The notes: generated by a model not told the origin, from the letters alone. Counted from the first letter of the stretch, positions 1-9,135 are shown. The stretch: 64,000 nucleotides of DNA from Serinicoccus chungangensis (GCF_006337125.1 NZ_CP040887.1:1240001-1304000), one strand, 5' to 3'. Translations and numbers: made by a program.

Positions 1-1208
1 GGTCGAAGTCGATGAGCTGCTGCGCGACCGGCTGCCGCTCGGCCGAGTAGGTGGCGAGCAGCGAGTCCGGGCTGAGCCCGGTGAGCACGTGACCCAGCTT
101 CCAGCCGAGGTTGAAGCCGTCCTGCATCGAGACGTTCATGCCCTGGCCGGCCTTGGCGCTGTGCGTGTGGCAGGCGTCGCCGGTGAGGAACACCCGTGGC
201 GCCCGGTCCGAGCCCTCCGGCACGTCGTCGAACTTGTCGGTCACCCGGTGGCCGACCTCGTAGACGCTGTGCCAGGCGACCTCCTTCACGTCGATGGAGT
301 AGGGGTGCAGGATCTCGTTGGCCCGCCGGATGATGTCCTCGATCGGCGTGCGGCGGATGGCGTGGTCGGGGTCCTCGGGCGACTCGCCCAGGTCGATGTA
401 CATCCGGCTGAGGTAGCCGCCCTCCCGGGGGATGTGCAGGATGTTGCCGGCCTCGGCGTTGATGGCGCACTTGGTGCGCCAGTCGGGGAAGTCGGTGTTG
501 ACCAGCACGTCCATCACGCCCCACGCGTGGGCCGCGGACTGCCCGGTGTGCCGCCGCCCGATGGCCTCGCGCACCCCGCTGCGTGCGCCGTCGCAGCCTA
601 CGACATACCTCGCGCGGATCGTGCGCTCCTCGCCCTCCCGGTCACCGGCGACGTGCCGGACCCTGACCTCGACGGGGTGGTCGCCCTCCTCGTGCACCGT
701 GAGCCCGAGGAACGCGACGCCGTAGTCCGGGACGATCCGGCCGGGTCCGTGGCGTGCGGCCTCGGCGAAGTAGTCGAGCACCCGCGCCTGGTTGACGATG
801 AGGTGGGGGAACTCGCTGATCTTCAGCCCGTAGTCCTCGGTCCGGGCGGTGCGGACGATGTTCTCCGGGTGCTCCGGGTCGGGACCCCAGAAGTTCATGT
901 AGGCGATGTTGTAGGCCTCGGCGACGATCCGCTCGGCGAACCCGAAGGCCTGGAAGGTCTCGACGCTGCGCGGCTGGATGCCGTCCGCCTGGCCCAGCGG
1001 CAGCCGTCCGTCGCGGCGCTCGATGATGCGGGTGGACACCTGGGGGAACTGCGAGAGCTGGGCGGCGAGGAGCATGCCGGCCGGGCCGGAGCCGACGAGC
1101 AGCACGTCGGTGGTGTCCGGGAGCTCGGTGGGTCGGTCCACCCCGGTGCCGGCGGCCTCCTGGACGCGCGGGTCGCCGGACACGTAGCCGTGGTGGTGGA
1201 ACTGCATG
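1..1208 (-). CDS. FAD-dependent aromatic hydroxylase, MobA/phenol hydroxylase type (3' end outside window)
   Basis: Class A flavoprotein monooxygenase that should add a hydroxyl group to a phenolic ring using NAD(P)H and O2. About 402 N-terminal residues are present; the C-terminal part lies beyond the left edge. The FAD GxGxxG (VGSGPAG) is near residues 38-44, the DG motif (CDGARS) follows in the middle, and the GD motif (GDACHTHSAKAGQGMN) is near 343. The opening residues MQFHHHGY and the overall run resemble 3-hydroxybenzoate 4-monooxygenase (MobA) more than the two-component HpaB hydroxylase. The ATG at 1208 is preceded by GAAGGAG 8 nt upstream. It diverges from the hpa operon, so a hydroxyphenylacetate-type substrate feeding homoprotocatechuate is inferred; substrate choice cannot be read from the sequence. 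Confidence 0.85.
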
Positions 1209-1347
1209 CTGGTGACTCCTTCGTCGACCGGGGACGGCGGGCTGCGCTGCGCGGACCGGGTCAGCATCGCACGGTCCGTCAGGGCGGGCGCGGACACCGG
1301 GGAGCGTGCCGACCGTGGTCCCCTTCGGCCCGGCCGCGGACTCGGGC

Positions 1348-1353
1348 TACGGT
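1348..1353 (+). promoter_or_regulatory. Leaderless -10 (TACGGT) of the hpa operon
   Basis: TACGGT ends 6 nt before the ATG at 1360, so transcription would begin at or next to the start codon. No Shine-Dalgarno sequence precedes this ATG. The -35 is not evident. It lies in the divergent region between the hydroxylase and the catabolic operon. Confidence 0.55.
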
Positions 1354-1359
1354 CTAGCC

Positions 1360-2943
1360 ATGATGATGAGCGAAGGAGCTCCGACGTCGGCCGGCCCCGG
1401 TGCGGACGGCTCCCAGGACCTCGCCCCACGAGACGACCAGGACCCGCGGTTCGCCGCGCTGCCGTGCCGGCCCGGGAAGATCATCGCCGTGCACCTCAGC
1501 TACGGCTCGCGGGCCGACCAGCGTGGACGGCGCCCCGAGGCTCCGTCCTACTTCCTCAAGCCGTCCAGCTCGGTGGCCGCCTCCTCGAGCACGGTGGAGC
1601 GACCGCCGGGGACCGAGCTGCTCGCCTTCGAGGGCGAGGTGGCGCTGGTCATCGGCCGGCCGGCCCGCCAGGTCTCCGAGCAGGACGCGTGGTCGCACGT
1701 CGGCTGGGTGACGGCCGCGAACGACCTCGGGCTCTACGACCTGCGGGCCGCCGACAAGGGGTCCAACACCCGCTCCAAGGGCCGGGACGGCTACACCCCG
1801 GTCGGTCCGGCGCTCGTGGACGCGCGCACCGTCGACCCGGCCGGCCTGCGGGTGCGGACCTGGGTGAACGGCGACCTCGTCCAGGACGACACCACCGCCG
1901 GGCTCCTGTTCTCCCTGCCGCAGATCGTCGCCGACCTCGCGCAGCACCTCACGCTGGAGACCGGTGACGTCATCCTCACGGGGACCCCGGCCGGCTCCTC
2001 GGTCGTCGTCCCGGGCGACGTGGTCGAGGTCGAGGTGGACGCCCCCACCGCCGACGGCACCCCCACCAGCGGGCGCCTCGTCACCACCGTCGTCCAGGGG
2101 GAGGGGGACTTCGACCCGGACCTCGGCTCCCTGCCCTCGGTGGACGACACGCAGCGCGCGGAGGCGTGGGGGTCACGGGAGGCGGCCGGTCTGCCGACCG
2201 AGGGCACCGACGCCGGGGAGACCGACCGCCGGTCCGGGCGCCCCGGACTGCCGGCCGACCTGCGGGCGAAGCTCGAGCAGGTGCCGGTCGCCGGGCTCTC
2301 GCAGCAGCTGCGCCAGCGCGGCCTCGACAACGTGACGATCGACGGCGTGCGCCCCCTGCACCCCGGGGCCAAGCTGGTCGGCGTCGCCCGGACCCTGCGC
2401 TTCGTGCCCAACCGGGAGGACCTCTTCCGCAGCCACGGCGGGGGCTACAACGCCCAGAAGCGTGTCTTCGACGCCGTCGGTGAGGGAGAGGTGATCGTCA
2501 TCGAGGCCCGCGGGGAGGCCGGGTCCGGGACGCTCGGCGACATCCTCGCGATCCGGGCCCACGCCAACGGCGCCGCCGGCATCGTCACCGACGGCGGGGT
2601 GCGTGACCACGACGCGGTCGCCGCGGTCGGCATCCCCGTCTACAGCGCCGGTGCCCACCCCGCCGTCCTGGGGCGCCGGCACGTGCCGTGGGACCACGAC
2701 CTCACCATCGCCTGCGGCGGGACCACCGTGCAGCCCGGCGACATCCTCGTCGGCGACGCCGACGGGGTCGTCGTCATCCCACCGGGCCTGGCCGAGGAGG
2801 TCGCCGACGCCGCCCTGGCCAAGGAGTCCGAGGACGCCTGGATCGCCGAGCGGGTGGCCGAGGGCCACCCCGTCGACGGGCTCTTCCCCATGGACGCCGG
2901 GTGGCGGGCGAGGTACGACACGTGGCTCGGCGAGCAGGGCTGA
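1360..2943 (+). CDS. Fused fumarylacetoacetate-hydrolase-like and RraA-like enzyme (HpaG-type decarboxylase candidate)
   Basis: A 527-residue two-domain protein. Residues about 30-265 are an FAH-superfamily domain, with the metal-site segment FEGEVALVIG, the KGRDGYTPVGP loop and the TGTPAG signature. Residues about 300-520 are an RraA/HMG-aldolase-like domain with GDILA and the TDGGVRDHD motif. In the homoprotocatechuate pathway the FAH-type enzyme HpaG decarboxylates (and HpaF or the second HpaG half isomerises) the 5-carboxymethyl-2-hydroxymuconate derivative. Here only one FAH domain is seen and an RraA domain occupies the place of the second. It is first in the operon, 42 bp before hpaE. 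Start chosen at 1360 for the leaderless -10; ATG codons at 1363 and 1366 are alternatives. Confidence 0.8.
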   Translation: MMMSEGAPTSAGPGADGSQDLAPRDDQDPRFAALPCRPGKIIAVHLSYGSRADQRGRRPEAPSYFLKPSSSVAASSSTVERPPGTELLAFEGEVALVIGRPARQVSEQDAWSHVGWVTAANDLGLYDLRAADKGSNTRSKGRDGYTPVGPALVDARTVDPAGLRVRTWVNGDLVQDDTTAGLLFSLPQIVADLAQHLTLETGDVILTGTPAGSSVVVPGDVVEVEVDAPTADGTPTSGRLVTTVVQGEGDFDPDLGSLPSVDDTQRAEAWGSREAAGLPTEGTDAGETDRRSGRPGLPADLRAKLEQVPVAGLSQQLRQRGLDNVTIDGVRPLHPGAKLVGVARTLRFVPNREDLFRSHGGGYNAQKRVFDAVGEGEVIVIEARGEAGSGTLGDILAIRAHANGAAGIVTDGGVRDHDAVAAVGIPVYSAGAHPAVLGRRHVPWDHDLTIACGGTTVQPGDILVGDADGVVVIPPGLAEEVADAALAKESEDAWIAERVAEGHPVDGLFPMDAGWRARYDTWLGEQG

Positions 2944-2985
2944 GCCGTGGATGACGCAGATTCCGGACACCTCAGGAGGAGCACG

Positions 2986-4518
2986 ATGACCGACCCCACC
3001 GGCCCTGCCGTCGCAGGGCACGTCCCCGCCGACCTTCCCGACCGCATCCAGCACTACATCGACGGCGAGCTCGTCGACTCCCTCGACGGGGCGACCTTCG
3101 AGGTCCTGGACCCGGTGTCCAACGAGACCTACCTGCGGGCCGCGGCCGGCTCGGCGGCCGATGTCGACCGCGCGGTCGCGGCCGCCCGGAGGGCCTTCAC
3201 CGAGGGACCCTGGCCCGGCATGCTGCCCCGCGAGCGCAGCCGGGTCCTGCACCGGATCGCCGACATCGTGGAGTCGCGGGACGCCCGGCTGGCCGAGCTG
3301 GAGTCCTTCGACTCCGGCCTGCCGATCACGCAGGCGCTCGGCCAGGCGCGCCGGGCCGCCGAGAACTTCCGCTTCTTCGCCGACCTCGTCGTGGCGCAGG
3401 CGGACGACACCTACAAGGTGCCCGGACGTCAGGTCAACTACGTCAACCGCAAGCCGATCGGCGTCGCCGGGCTCATCACCCCCTGGAACACGCCCTTCAT
3501 GCTGGAGTCCTGGAAGCTCGGCCCCGCGCTGGCCACGGGCAACACGGTGGTGCTCAAGCCGGCCGAGTTCACCCCGCTGTCCGCGTCGCTGTGGGCCGAG
3601 ATCTTCGAGGAGGCCGGGGTGCCGCAGGGGGTGTTCAACCTGGTCAACGGGCTCGGTGAGGATGCCGGTGACGCGCTGGTCAAGCATCCCGACGTCCCGC
3701 TGATCTCGTTCACCGGGGAGAGCAGGACCGGGCAGACCATCTTCGCCAACGCCGCCCCCTACCTCAAGGGGCTGTCCATGGAGCTGGGCGGCAAGTCGCC
3801 GGCGGTCGTCTTCGCCGACGCCGACCTCGACGCCGCGATCGACGCGACCATCTTCGGGGTCTTCTCCCTCAACGGGGAGCGGTGCACGGCGGGCAGCCGC
3901 ATCCTCGTGCAGCGCGAGGTCTACGACGAGTTCGTCGAGCGGTATGCCGCCCAGGCCGAGCGGGTCGTCGTGGGCCACCCGCACGACGAGCGCACCGAGG
4001 TCGGGGCCCTCGTGCACCCCGAGCACTTCGACAAGGTCATGGGCTACATCGAGCTGGGCAGGACCGAGGGGCGCCTGGTCGCCGGCGGCGGCCGGCCCGA
4101 GGGCTTCGAGACCGGCAACTTCGTCGCCCCGACGGTCTTCGCCGACGTCCCCCGCGACGCCCGCATCTTCCAGGAGGAGATCTTCGGGCCGGTGGTGGCC
4201 ATCACGCCGTTCGACACCGAGGAGGAGGCCCTCGAGCTGGCCAACGGGGTGAGGTACGGCCTGGCGGCCTACATCTGGACCAACGACCTGCGGCGCGCGC
4301 ACACCTTCGCGCAGAGCGTGGAGGCGGGCATGGTGTGGCTCAACTCCAACAACGTCCGCGACCTGCGCACCCCCTTCGGCGGCGTCAAGGCCTCCGGGCT
4401 GGGCCACGAGGGCGGCTACCGGTCCATCGACTTCTACACCGACCAGCAGGCCGTCCACATCACCCTCGGCGCCGTCCACCATCCCACCTTCGGCAAGCAG
4501 GGCCCGGCGGGCCGCTGA
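2986..4518 (+). CDS. hpaE: 5-carboxymethyl-2-hydroxymuconate semialdehyde dehydrogenase
   Basis: NAD-dependent aldehyde dehydrogenase of 510 residues that should oxidise the HpaD ring-cleavage product to 5-carboxymethyl-2-hydroxymuconate. The family signatures are in order: FTGESRTGQ for the cofactor, ELGGKSP with the general-base Glu at 266, and NGERCTAGSR with the catalytic Cys at 300. The ATG at 2986 has CAGGAGGA upstream; an in-frame ATG 39 nt earlier has no such site. Assignment to HpaE rather than another ALDH rests on its place directly before an unmistakable hpaD. Confidence 0.88.
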   Translation: MTDPTGPAVAGHVPADLPDRIQHYIDGELVDSLDGATFEVLDPVSNETYLRAAAGSAADVDRAVAAARRAFTEGPWPGMLPRERSRVLHRIADIVESRDARLAELESFDSGLPITQALGQARRAAENFRFFADLVVAQADDTYKVPGRQVNYVNRKPIGVAGLITPWNTPFMLESWKLGPALATGNTVVLKPAEFTPLSASLWAEIFEEAGVPQGVFNLVNGLGEDAGDALVKHPDVPLISFTGESRTGQTIFANAAPYLKGLSMELGGKSPAVVFADADLDAAIDATIFGVFSLNGERCTAGSRILVQREVYDEFVERYAAQAERVVVGHPHDERTEVGALVHPEHFDKVMGYIELGRTEGRLVAGGGRPEGFETGNFVAPTVFADVPRDARIFQEEIFGPVVAITPFDTEEEALELANGVRYGLAAYIWTNDLRRAHTFAQSVEAGMVWLNSNNVRDLRTPFGGVKASGLGHEGGYRSIDFYTDQQAVHITLGAVHHPTFGKQGPAGR

Positions 4519-4570
4519 CCGGCCGCCCCTGATGAGCCATCCGACCACCCCGACCTCGCAAGGACGCGAC

Positions 4571-5734
4571 ATGAGCGACAAGCACGCCGGCAAGACCCTG
4601 ACCTCCTCGGGCTACTACGTCTCCCAGGAGGCGCCCATCCGCACCGACGACCCCGTCCCGACGCCCTCGGTGCCCGCTCCCGACATCCTGCGCTGCGCCT
4701 ACATGGAGATCGTCGTCACCGACCTCGCCGCCTCGCGCGACTTCTACGTCGACGTCCTGGGGCTGACGGTCACCGAGGAGGACGACTCCACCGTCTACCT
4801 GCGCTCCATCGAGGAGTTCATCCACCACAACCTGGTCCTGCGGCAGGGCCCGGTCGCCGCGGTCGCAGTCTTCTCCTACCGCGTCCGCACGCCGGAGGAC
4901 CTGGACCGCGCGGTGGCGTTCTACACCGAGCTGGGGTGCCGGGTGGAGCGCCGGGCCGAGGGCTTCACCCGGGGCGTCGGAGACTCGGTGCGGGTCACCG
5001 ACCCGCTCGGCTTCCCCTACGAGTTCTTCCACGAGGTCGAGCACGTGGAGCGGCTGGCGTGGCGCTACGACCTGCACACCCCCGGCGCCCTGGTGCGGCT
5101 GGACCACTTCAACCAGGTGACGCCCGACGTCCCGCGCGCCACGAAGTTCATGCAGGACCTCGGCTTCCGCGTGACCGAGGACATCCAGGACGACGCGGGG
5201 ACGGTGTATGCCGCGTGGATGCGGCGCAAGCCGACCGTCCACGACACCGCCATGACCGGCGGCGACGGCCCGCGGATGCACCACGTCGCGTTCTCCACCC
5301 ACGAGAAGCACAACATCCTCGCCATCTGCGACAAGCTCGGGGCGCTGCGGCGCTCGGACGCCATCGAGCGCGGCCCCGGTCGGCACGGCGTGTCCAACGC
5401 CTTCTACCTCTACCTGCGCGACCCGGACGGGCACCGCGTGGAGATCTACACGCAGGACTACTACACCGGCGACCCGGACAACCCGGTCATCACCTGGGAC
5501 GTCCACGACAACCAGCGGCGGGACTGGTGGGGCAACCCGGTGGTGCCGTCCTGGTACACCGAGGCCTCGCTCGTGCTCGACCTCGACGGCAACCCGCAGC
5601 CGGTGGTGCAGCGCACCGACGACTCCGAGATGGGAGTCACCATCGGCGCCGACGGCTTCTCCTACACGCGCCAGGGCGAGGACGAGATGCCGGACTGGAA
5701 GAAGGGCGAGTACAAGCTGGGGCACCAGCTGTGA
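4571..5734 (+). CDS. hpaD: Homoprotocatechuate 2,3-dioxygenase (extradiol)
   Basis: Extradiol dioxygenase of the vicinal oxygen chelate fold that opens 3,4-dihydroxyphenylacetate. The sequence is very close to the Brevibacterium fuscum type I enzyme as I recall it, including the stretches PTPSVPAPDI, RQGPVAAVAV and TQDYYTGDPDNP. The 2-His-1-carboxylate metal ligands fall at His179 (LDHFNQ), His238 (MHHVAF) and Glu291 (HRVEIY), with the same spacing as in that enzyme. The protein has 387 residues. The ATG at 4571 has AAGGACG upstream; an in-frame ATG at 4532 lacks a site and adds an unconserved tail. The N-terminus is about 20 residues longer than in the reference enzyme. Confidence 0.95.
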   Translation: MSDKHAGKTLTSSGYYVSQEAPIRTDDPVPTPSVPAPDILRCAYMEIVVTDLAASRDFYVDVLGLTVTEEDDSTVYLRSIEEFIHHNLVLRQGPVAAVAVFSYRVRTPEDLDRAVAFYTELGCRVERRAEGFTRGVGDSVRVTDPLGFPYEFFHEVEHVERLAWRYDLHTPGALVRLDHFNQVTPDVPRATKFMQDLGFRVTEDIQDDAGTVYAAWMRRKPTVHDTAMTGGDGPRMHHVAFSTHEKHNILAICDKLGALRRSDAIERGPGRHGVSNAFYLYLRDPDGHRVEIYTQDYYTGDPDNPVITWDVHDNQRRDWWGNPVVPSWYTEASLVLDLDGNPQPVVQRTDDSEMGVTIGADGFSYTRQGEDEMPDWKKGEYKLGHQL

Positions 5735-5750
5735 CGCGGGAGGAGCACCC

Positions 5751-6536
5751 GTGCTGACGACGGAGCAGATCCACGAGATCGCGCAGGAGCTGGCCGAGGC
5801 CGACCGGACGCACTCGGTCATCCCCCGGATCACGGCCCGCCACCCCGAGGCCACGGTCGAGGACTCCTACGCCATCCAGGGTGTCTGGCGGGACACGAAC
5901 CTCGCCGCCGGACGCCGGCTGGTGGGTCGCAAGATCGGCCTGACCTCCAAGGCGATGCAGCAGGCGACGGGGATCAGCGAGCCGGACTACGGCGTGATGT
6001 TCGACGACACCGTCCATCCCTCCGGTGCCGAGATCCGGGTCGACGACTTCTCCAACGTGCGGGTCGAGGTCGAGCTCGCGTTCGTCCTCGCCCGGCCGTT
6101 GTCCGGGCCGGACTGCACCCTGGAGGACGCGCTGGCGGCGATCGAGCACGCCGTCCCCGCGCTCGAGGTCCTCAACTCCCACATCGAGCTCGAGGGGCGC
6201 ACGATCGTCGACACGATCAGCGACAACGCGGCCTACGGGGCGATGGTGCTCGGCGACGTCCGGCGCCGGCCGGACGAGGTCGACCTGCGCTGGGTCCCCG
6301 GGGTGCTGTCCCGCAACGGCGAGGTCGAGGAGACCGGCGTCGCCGCCGGGGTCCTCGGTCACCCGGCGACGGGGGTGGCCTGGCTGGCCAACAAGGTCCA
6401 CCAGCACGGGGACCGCCTCGAGGCCGGCGAGATCATCCTCGCCGGGTCCTTCACCCGACCGCTGTGGGTCTCCAAGGGCGACACCATCCACTGCGACTAC
6501 GCCGAGATGGGGACCATCACGTGCCACTTCGTCTGA
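5751..6536 (+). CDS. hpaH: 2-oxo-hept-4-ene-1,7-dioate hydratase
   Basis: A 261-residue member of the FAH-related hydratase family (HpaH/MhpD) that adds water to 2-oxohept-4-ene-1,7-dioate, giving the substrate of HpaI. GRKIGLTSKAMQ near residue 60, the metal-site VRVEVELAFVL, and the downstream NSHIEL and ISDNAAYGAMVLG segments are typical of the family. The GTG at 5751 follows GGGAGGAG by 5 nt and lies 16 bp after the hpaD stop. The end overlaps the proposed hpaI start by 16 nt. Confidence 0.92.
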   Translation: MLTTEQIHEIAQELAEADRTHSVIPRITARHPEATVEDSYAIQGVWRDTNLAAGRRLVGRKIGLTSKAMQQATGISEPDYGVMFDDTVHPSGAEIRVDDFSNVRVEVELAFVLARPLSGPDCTLEDALAAIEHAVPALEVLNSHIELEGRTIVDTISDNAAYGAMVLGDVRRRPDEVDLRWVPGVLSRNGEVEETGVAAGVLGHPATGVAWLANKVHQHGDRLEAGEIILAGSFTRPLWVSKGDTIHCDYAEMGTITCHFV

Positions 6537-7321
6537 CCCCCACCCTCCGCGACGCGCTGGCCCGCAGCGACCGGCCCCTGGTGGGGATGTGGGTGTGCTC
6601 GGGCTCGCCTCTCGTGGCCGAGATCGCCGCCGGCTCGGGCCTGGACTGGCTGCTCGTCGACATGGAGCACGCTCCCAACGGGCTGGAGTCGGTCCTCGCG
6701 CAGCTGCAGGCGGTCGCGGCATACCCGGTCGTCCCCGTCGTCCGCGTCCCCTCCGCCGACCCGGTGCTCATCAAGCAGGTGCTCGACCTGGGGGCGCAGA
6801 CCATCCTCGTCCCCATGGTCGAGAGCGCGCAGGAGGCCGCCGCGGCGGTGGCGGCCGTGCGCTACCCGCCGCGCGGACGGCGCGGGGTCGGCTCCGCCCT
6901 GGGGCGCTCGGCGCGGTGGAACCGCGTGGAGGGCTATCTCGTCGACGCCGACGAGCACGTGTCGCTGCTCGTCCAGGTGGAGTCCGACGCCGCGGTCGCG
7001 GCGGCGGGCGAGATCGCGGCCGTCGACGGGGTCGACGGGGTCTTCGTGGGGCCGAGCGACCTGGCGGCGTCCATGGGGCTGCTGGGCCAGCAGACGCACC
7101 CGGACGTCCGCGCGGCCGTGCGGTCGACCTTCGAGGCGGCCCGGGCGGCCGGCACCCCCGTCGGCGTCAACGCCTTCGACCCGGCCGTCGCCGACGACTA
7201 CCTCGGGCACGGCGCCTCCTTCGTCCTCGTGGGTGCCGACGTGGCGCTGCTCGCCCGCGGGTCGGAGGCGCTGGCCGCGCGCTTCGTCCCCGCCGGCGGC
7301 GAGGGCACCGACCGGTCCTGA
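6521..7321 (+). CDS. hpaI: 4-hydroxy-2-oxoheptanedioate aldolase
   Basis: Class II, metal-dependent pyruvate aldolase (HpcH/HpaI family) that splits 4-hydroxy-2-oxoheptanedioate into pyruvate and succinic semialdehyde, the last step of the route. The family residues are visible: DMEHAPN (catalytic Asp/His), VRVPS, and the metal-binding Glu and Asp in VQVESD and GPSDLAAS. With a GTG start at 6521 it has 266 residues, the usual length. This start overlaps hpaH and keeps the conserved LTPTLRDALA opening. An ATG further upstream would add residues read out of frame through hpaH. Confidence 0.92.
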   Translation: MPLRLTPTLRDALARSDRPLVGMWVCSGSPLVAEIAAGSGLDWLLVDMEHAPNGLESVLAQLQAVAAYPVVPVVRVPSADPVLIKQVLDLGAQTILVPMVESAQEAAAAVAAVRYPPRGRRGVGSALGRSARWNRVEGYLVDADEHVSLLVQVESDAAVAAAGEIAAVDGVDGVFVGPSDLAASMGLLGQQTHPDVRAAVRSTFEAARAAGTPVGVNAFDPAVADDYLGHGASFVLVGADVALLARGSEALAARFVPAGGEGTDRS

Positions 7322-7343
7322 CGGCCCACCCCTCGCCAGCACC

Positions 7344-7349
7344 TATAGT
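7344..7349 (+). promoter_or_regulatory. Promoter -10 (TATAGT) of the ThDP-enzyme gene
   Basis: TATAGT is a near-consensus -10 just after the hpaI stop. It would start a leader of about 107 nt before the ATG at 7463. A -35 is unclear (CCTGAC near 7317-7322 is spaced too far). It implies that the next gene is transcribed separately from, or additionally to, the hpa operon. Confidence 0.5.
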
Positions 7350-7355
7350 CGAGGG

Positions 7356-7462
7356 GTCCGGCGCCCCCGCGCCGGTGCTCGAAAAAGGAGCACGGAGCCG
7401 CGCTCGGCGCGCGAGACACATACGGCCTCGATCCCGTCATGTCTCCTGCAGAGGAAGCTCGT
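7356..7462 (+). promoter_or_regulatory. Hairpin-rich 5' leader of the ThDP-enzyme gene
   Basis: Within about 50 nt there are two consecutive perfect stems: CCGGCGC-cccc-GCGCCGG (7358-7375) and GTGCTC-gaaaaag-GAGCAC (7375-7393). A GC-rich stem around 7398-7412 follows. The A-rich loop of the second stem runs into AAGGAG, but no start codon follows it. The real ribosome site GAGGAAG is at 7451-7457. This could be a regulatory leader. I do not recognise it as a named riboswitch. Confidence 0.4.
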
Positions 7463-9115
7463 ATGCCCACCGTCTCCGCCCACGTCGCCCACACCCTCGC
7501 CCGCCACGTCGACCACGTCTTCGGGGTGATGGGCAACGGCAACGCCCACGTCCTCGACGCCCTCGAGCGCTCGAGCGACGTGCAGTTCACCGCGGTCCGC
7601 CACGAGGCCGGGGGAGTGGTCGCGGCGGACGCCCACCACCGTGCCTGCGGGCGGATCGCCGCGGCGACGTCGACCTACGGCGCCGGCTTCACCAACACCC
7701 TCACCGCACTGGCCGAGGCGGTGCAGGCGAAGGTGCCGCTCGTCCTCGTCGTCGGTGACGGGCCGACCTCCGGGCCCCGTCCCTGGGACGTCGACCAGAT
7801 CGCGCTGGCCTCGGCCGTGGGTGCCCGCACCTACACGGCGGGGCGGACCGACGCCGCGGCCACGACCGTCATCGCCATCGAGCACGCCCTGACCTACCGG
7901 GTGCCCACCGTCCTGGCGGTGCCCTACGACGTCGCCCGTCTCGAGGCCGGGCCGGTGCCGGAGGTGCCGGCCCCGCTGACCCCGGCGCCCCGGCAGCCCG
8001 TCGGCGACTTCACGGCCGGGTCCATCGCGGAGATCGCCACCGCCCTGGCCGGGGCGCAGCGGCCGCTGCTGCTCGCCGGGCGCGGGGCGTGGCTCGCCGG
8101 TGCGGGGGAGGCGTTGGGCCGGCTCGCCGACGCCACCGGTGCGGTCACCACCACCACCTCGCTGGGGCGCAACATCTTCCCCCGGTCGGAGTACGACCTG
8201 GGCGTGGCGGGCGGCTGGGGTGCCGAGGGCGCGATGGACCTCGTGCGCGAGGCGGACGTGGCGGCCGTCTTCGGCGCCTCGCTCAACCAGTTCACGATGC
8301 GCTTCGGGGCGCTGCTGGCGCCCGGCACCCGGGTCTTCCAGGTCGACGTCGCACCAGCCGCCACCCACCCCCACGTCGGGGGCTACGTCCAGGGTGACGC
8401 GGCCATCGTGGCCAGGGCGGTCACCGAGCAGCTCTCCGAGCTCGGCCACGAGCCCGGCGCCTGGCGCGAGTCGGTCCCCGTCGCCGACCTGCGGGCCTAC
8501 CACCCGGGGGAGGCGCTCGCGGCCGACGGCCGGCTGGACCCGCGGTCGGTGGCGGTCCGGATCGGCGAGCTGCTGCCGCAGGACCGGGTCGTCGTCTCCG
8601 ACGGCGGGCACTTCATCGGCTGGGCGAACATGTACTGGCCGGTGGCCTCGCCGGACCGGATGATCATGGTGGGGACCGCCTTCCAGTCGATCGGGCTGGG
8701 CTGGCCCTCGGTGCTCGGCGCCGCGCTGGCCCGCCCGGAGGCCACGGTCGTGCTCACCACCGGGGACGGCGGCGGGCTCATGGCCCTGGCCGACCTGGAG
8801 TCGGCCGTGCGCGTCGCCCGCGGGTCGGGCATGGCGGTGGTCTGGAACGACGGGGCCTACGGCGCCGAGGTCAACCTGTACGGGCTGCAGGGGCTGGCGC
8901 TCGAGCCGATGCTCATCCCGGAGGTCGACTTCGCCGCGCTGGCCGCCGGCGTGGGCGCCCGGGGCGTGGTCGTGCGCCGCCTGGAGGATCTCGACCAGCT
9001 CGCCCGCTGGGCGCAGCAGCCGGCCGACGAGCGCCCGTTCCTCGTCCTCGACTGCCGGGTGTCCCGCGACGTCGTCGCGCCCTACCAGGAGGAGATCATC
9101 CGGGTGAACAGCTGA
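7463..9115 (+). CDS. Thiamine-diphosphate-dependent enzyme, acetolactate synthase-like
   Basis: A 550-residue ThDP enzyme with the three-domain layout of the POX/ILVB family. The N-terminal Pyr domain has GVMGNGNAHV and the catalytic Glu in RHEAGG near residue 48. The middle Rossmann-like domain contains LLLAGRGAW. The C-terminal PP domain has the Mg-ThDP motif starting at GDGGG near 434 and ending at N461 (WNDGAYG). Substrate unknown: ring-cleavage pathways do not need it, but 2-oxo acid decarboxylation (for example of an aryl-pyruvate entering the hpa route) would fit the position. The ATG at 7463 follows GAGGAAG by 5 nt; an upstream in-frame ATG at 7439 lacks a site. Confidence 0.8.
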   Translation: MPTVSAHVAHTLARHVDHVFGVMGNGNAHVLDALERSSDVQFTAVRHEAGGVVAADAHHRACGRIAAATSTYGAGFTNTLTALAEAVQAKVPLVLVVGDGPTSGPRPWDVDQIALASAVGARTYTAGRTDAAATTVIAIEHALTYRVPTVLAVPYDVARLEAGPVPEVPAPLTPAPRQPVGDFTAGSIAEIATALAGAQRPLLLAGRGAWLAGAGEALGRLADATGAVTTTTSLGRNIFPRSEYDLGVAGGWGAEGAMDLVREADVAAVFGASLNQFTMRFGALLAPGTRVFQVDVAPAATHPHVGGYVQGDAAIVARAVTEQLSELGHEPGAWRESVPVADLRAYHPGEALAADGRLDPRSVAVRIGELLPQDRVVVSDGGHFIGWANMYWPVASPDRMIMVGTAFQSIGLGWPSVLGAALARPEATVVLTTGDGGGLMALADLESAVRVARGSGMAVVWNDGAYGAEVNLYGLQGLALEPMLIPEVDFAALAAGVGARGVVVRRLEDLDQLARWAQQPADERPFLVLDCRVSRDVVAPYQEEIIRVNS

Positions 9116-9135
9116 GGCGGCCGGGCCGGCGGGGA

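Noticed and set aside
1354..4593. Long minus-strand reading frames opposite the hpa operon
   Set aside because: High-GC shadow frames: composition is Val/Gly/Asp/Arg-rich without motifs, while the plus strand carries unmistakable enzymes.
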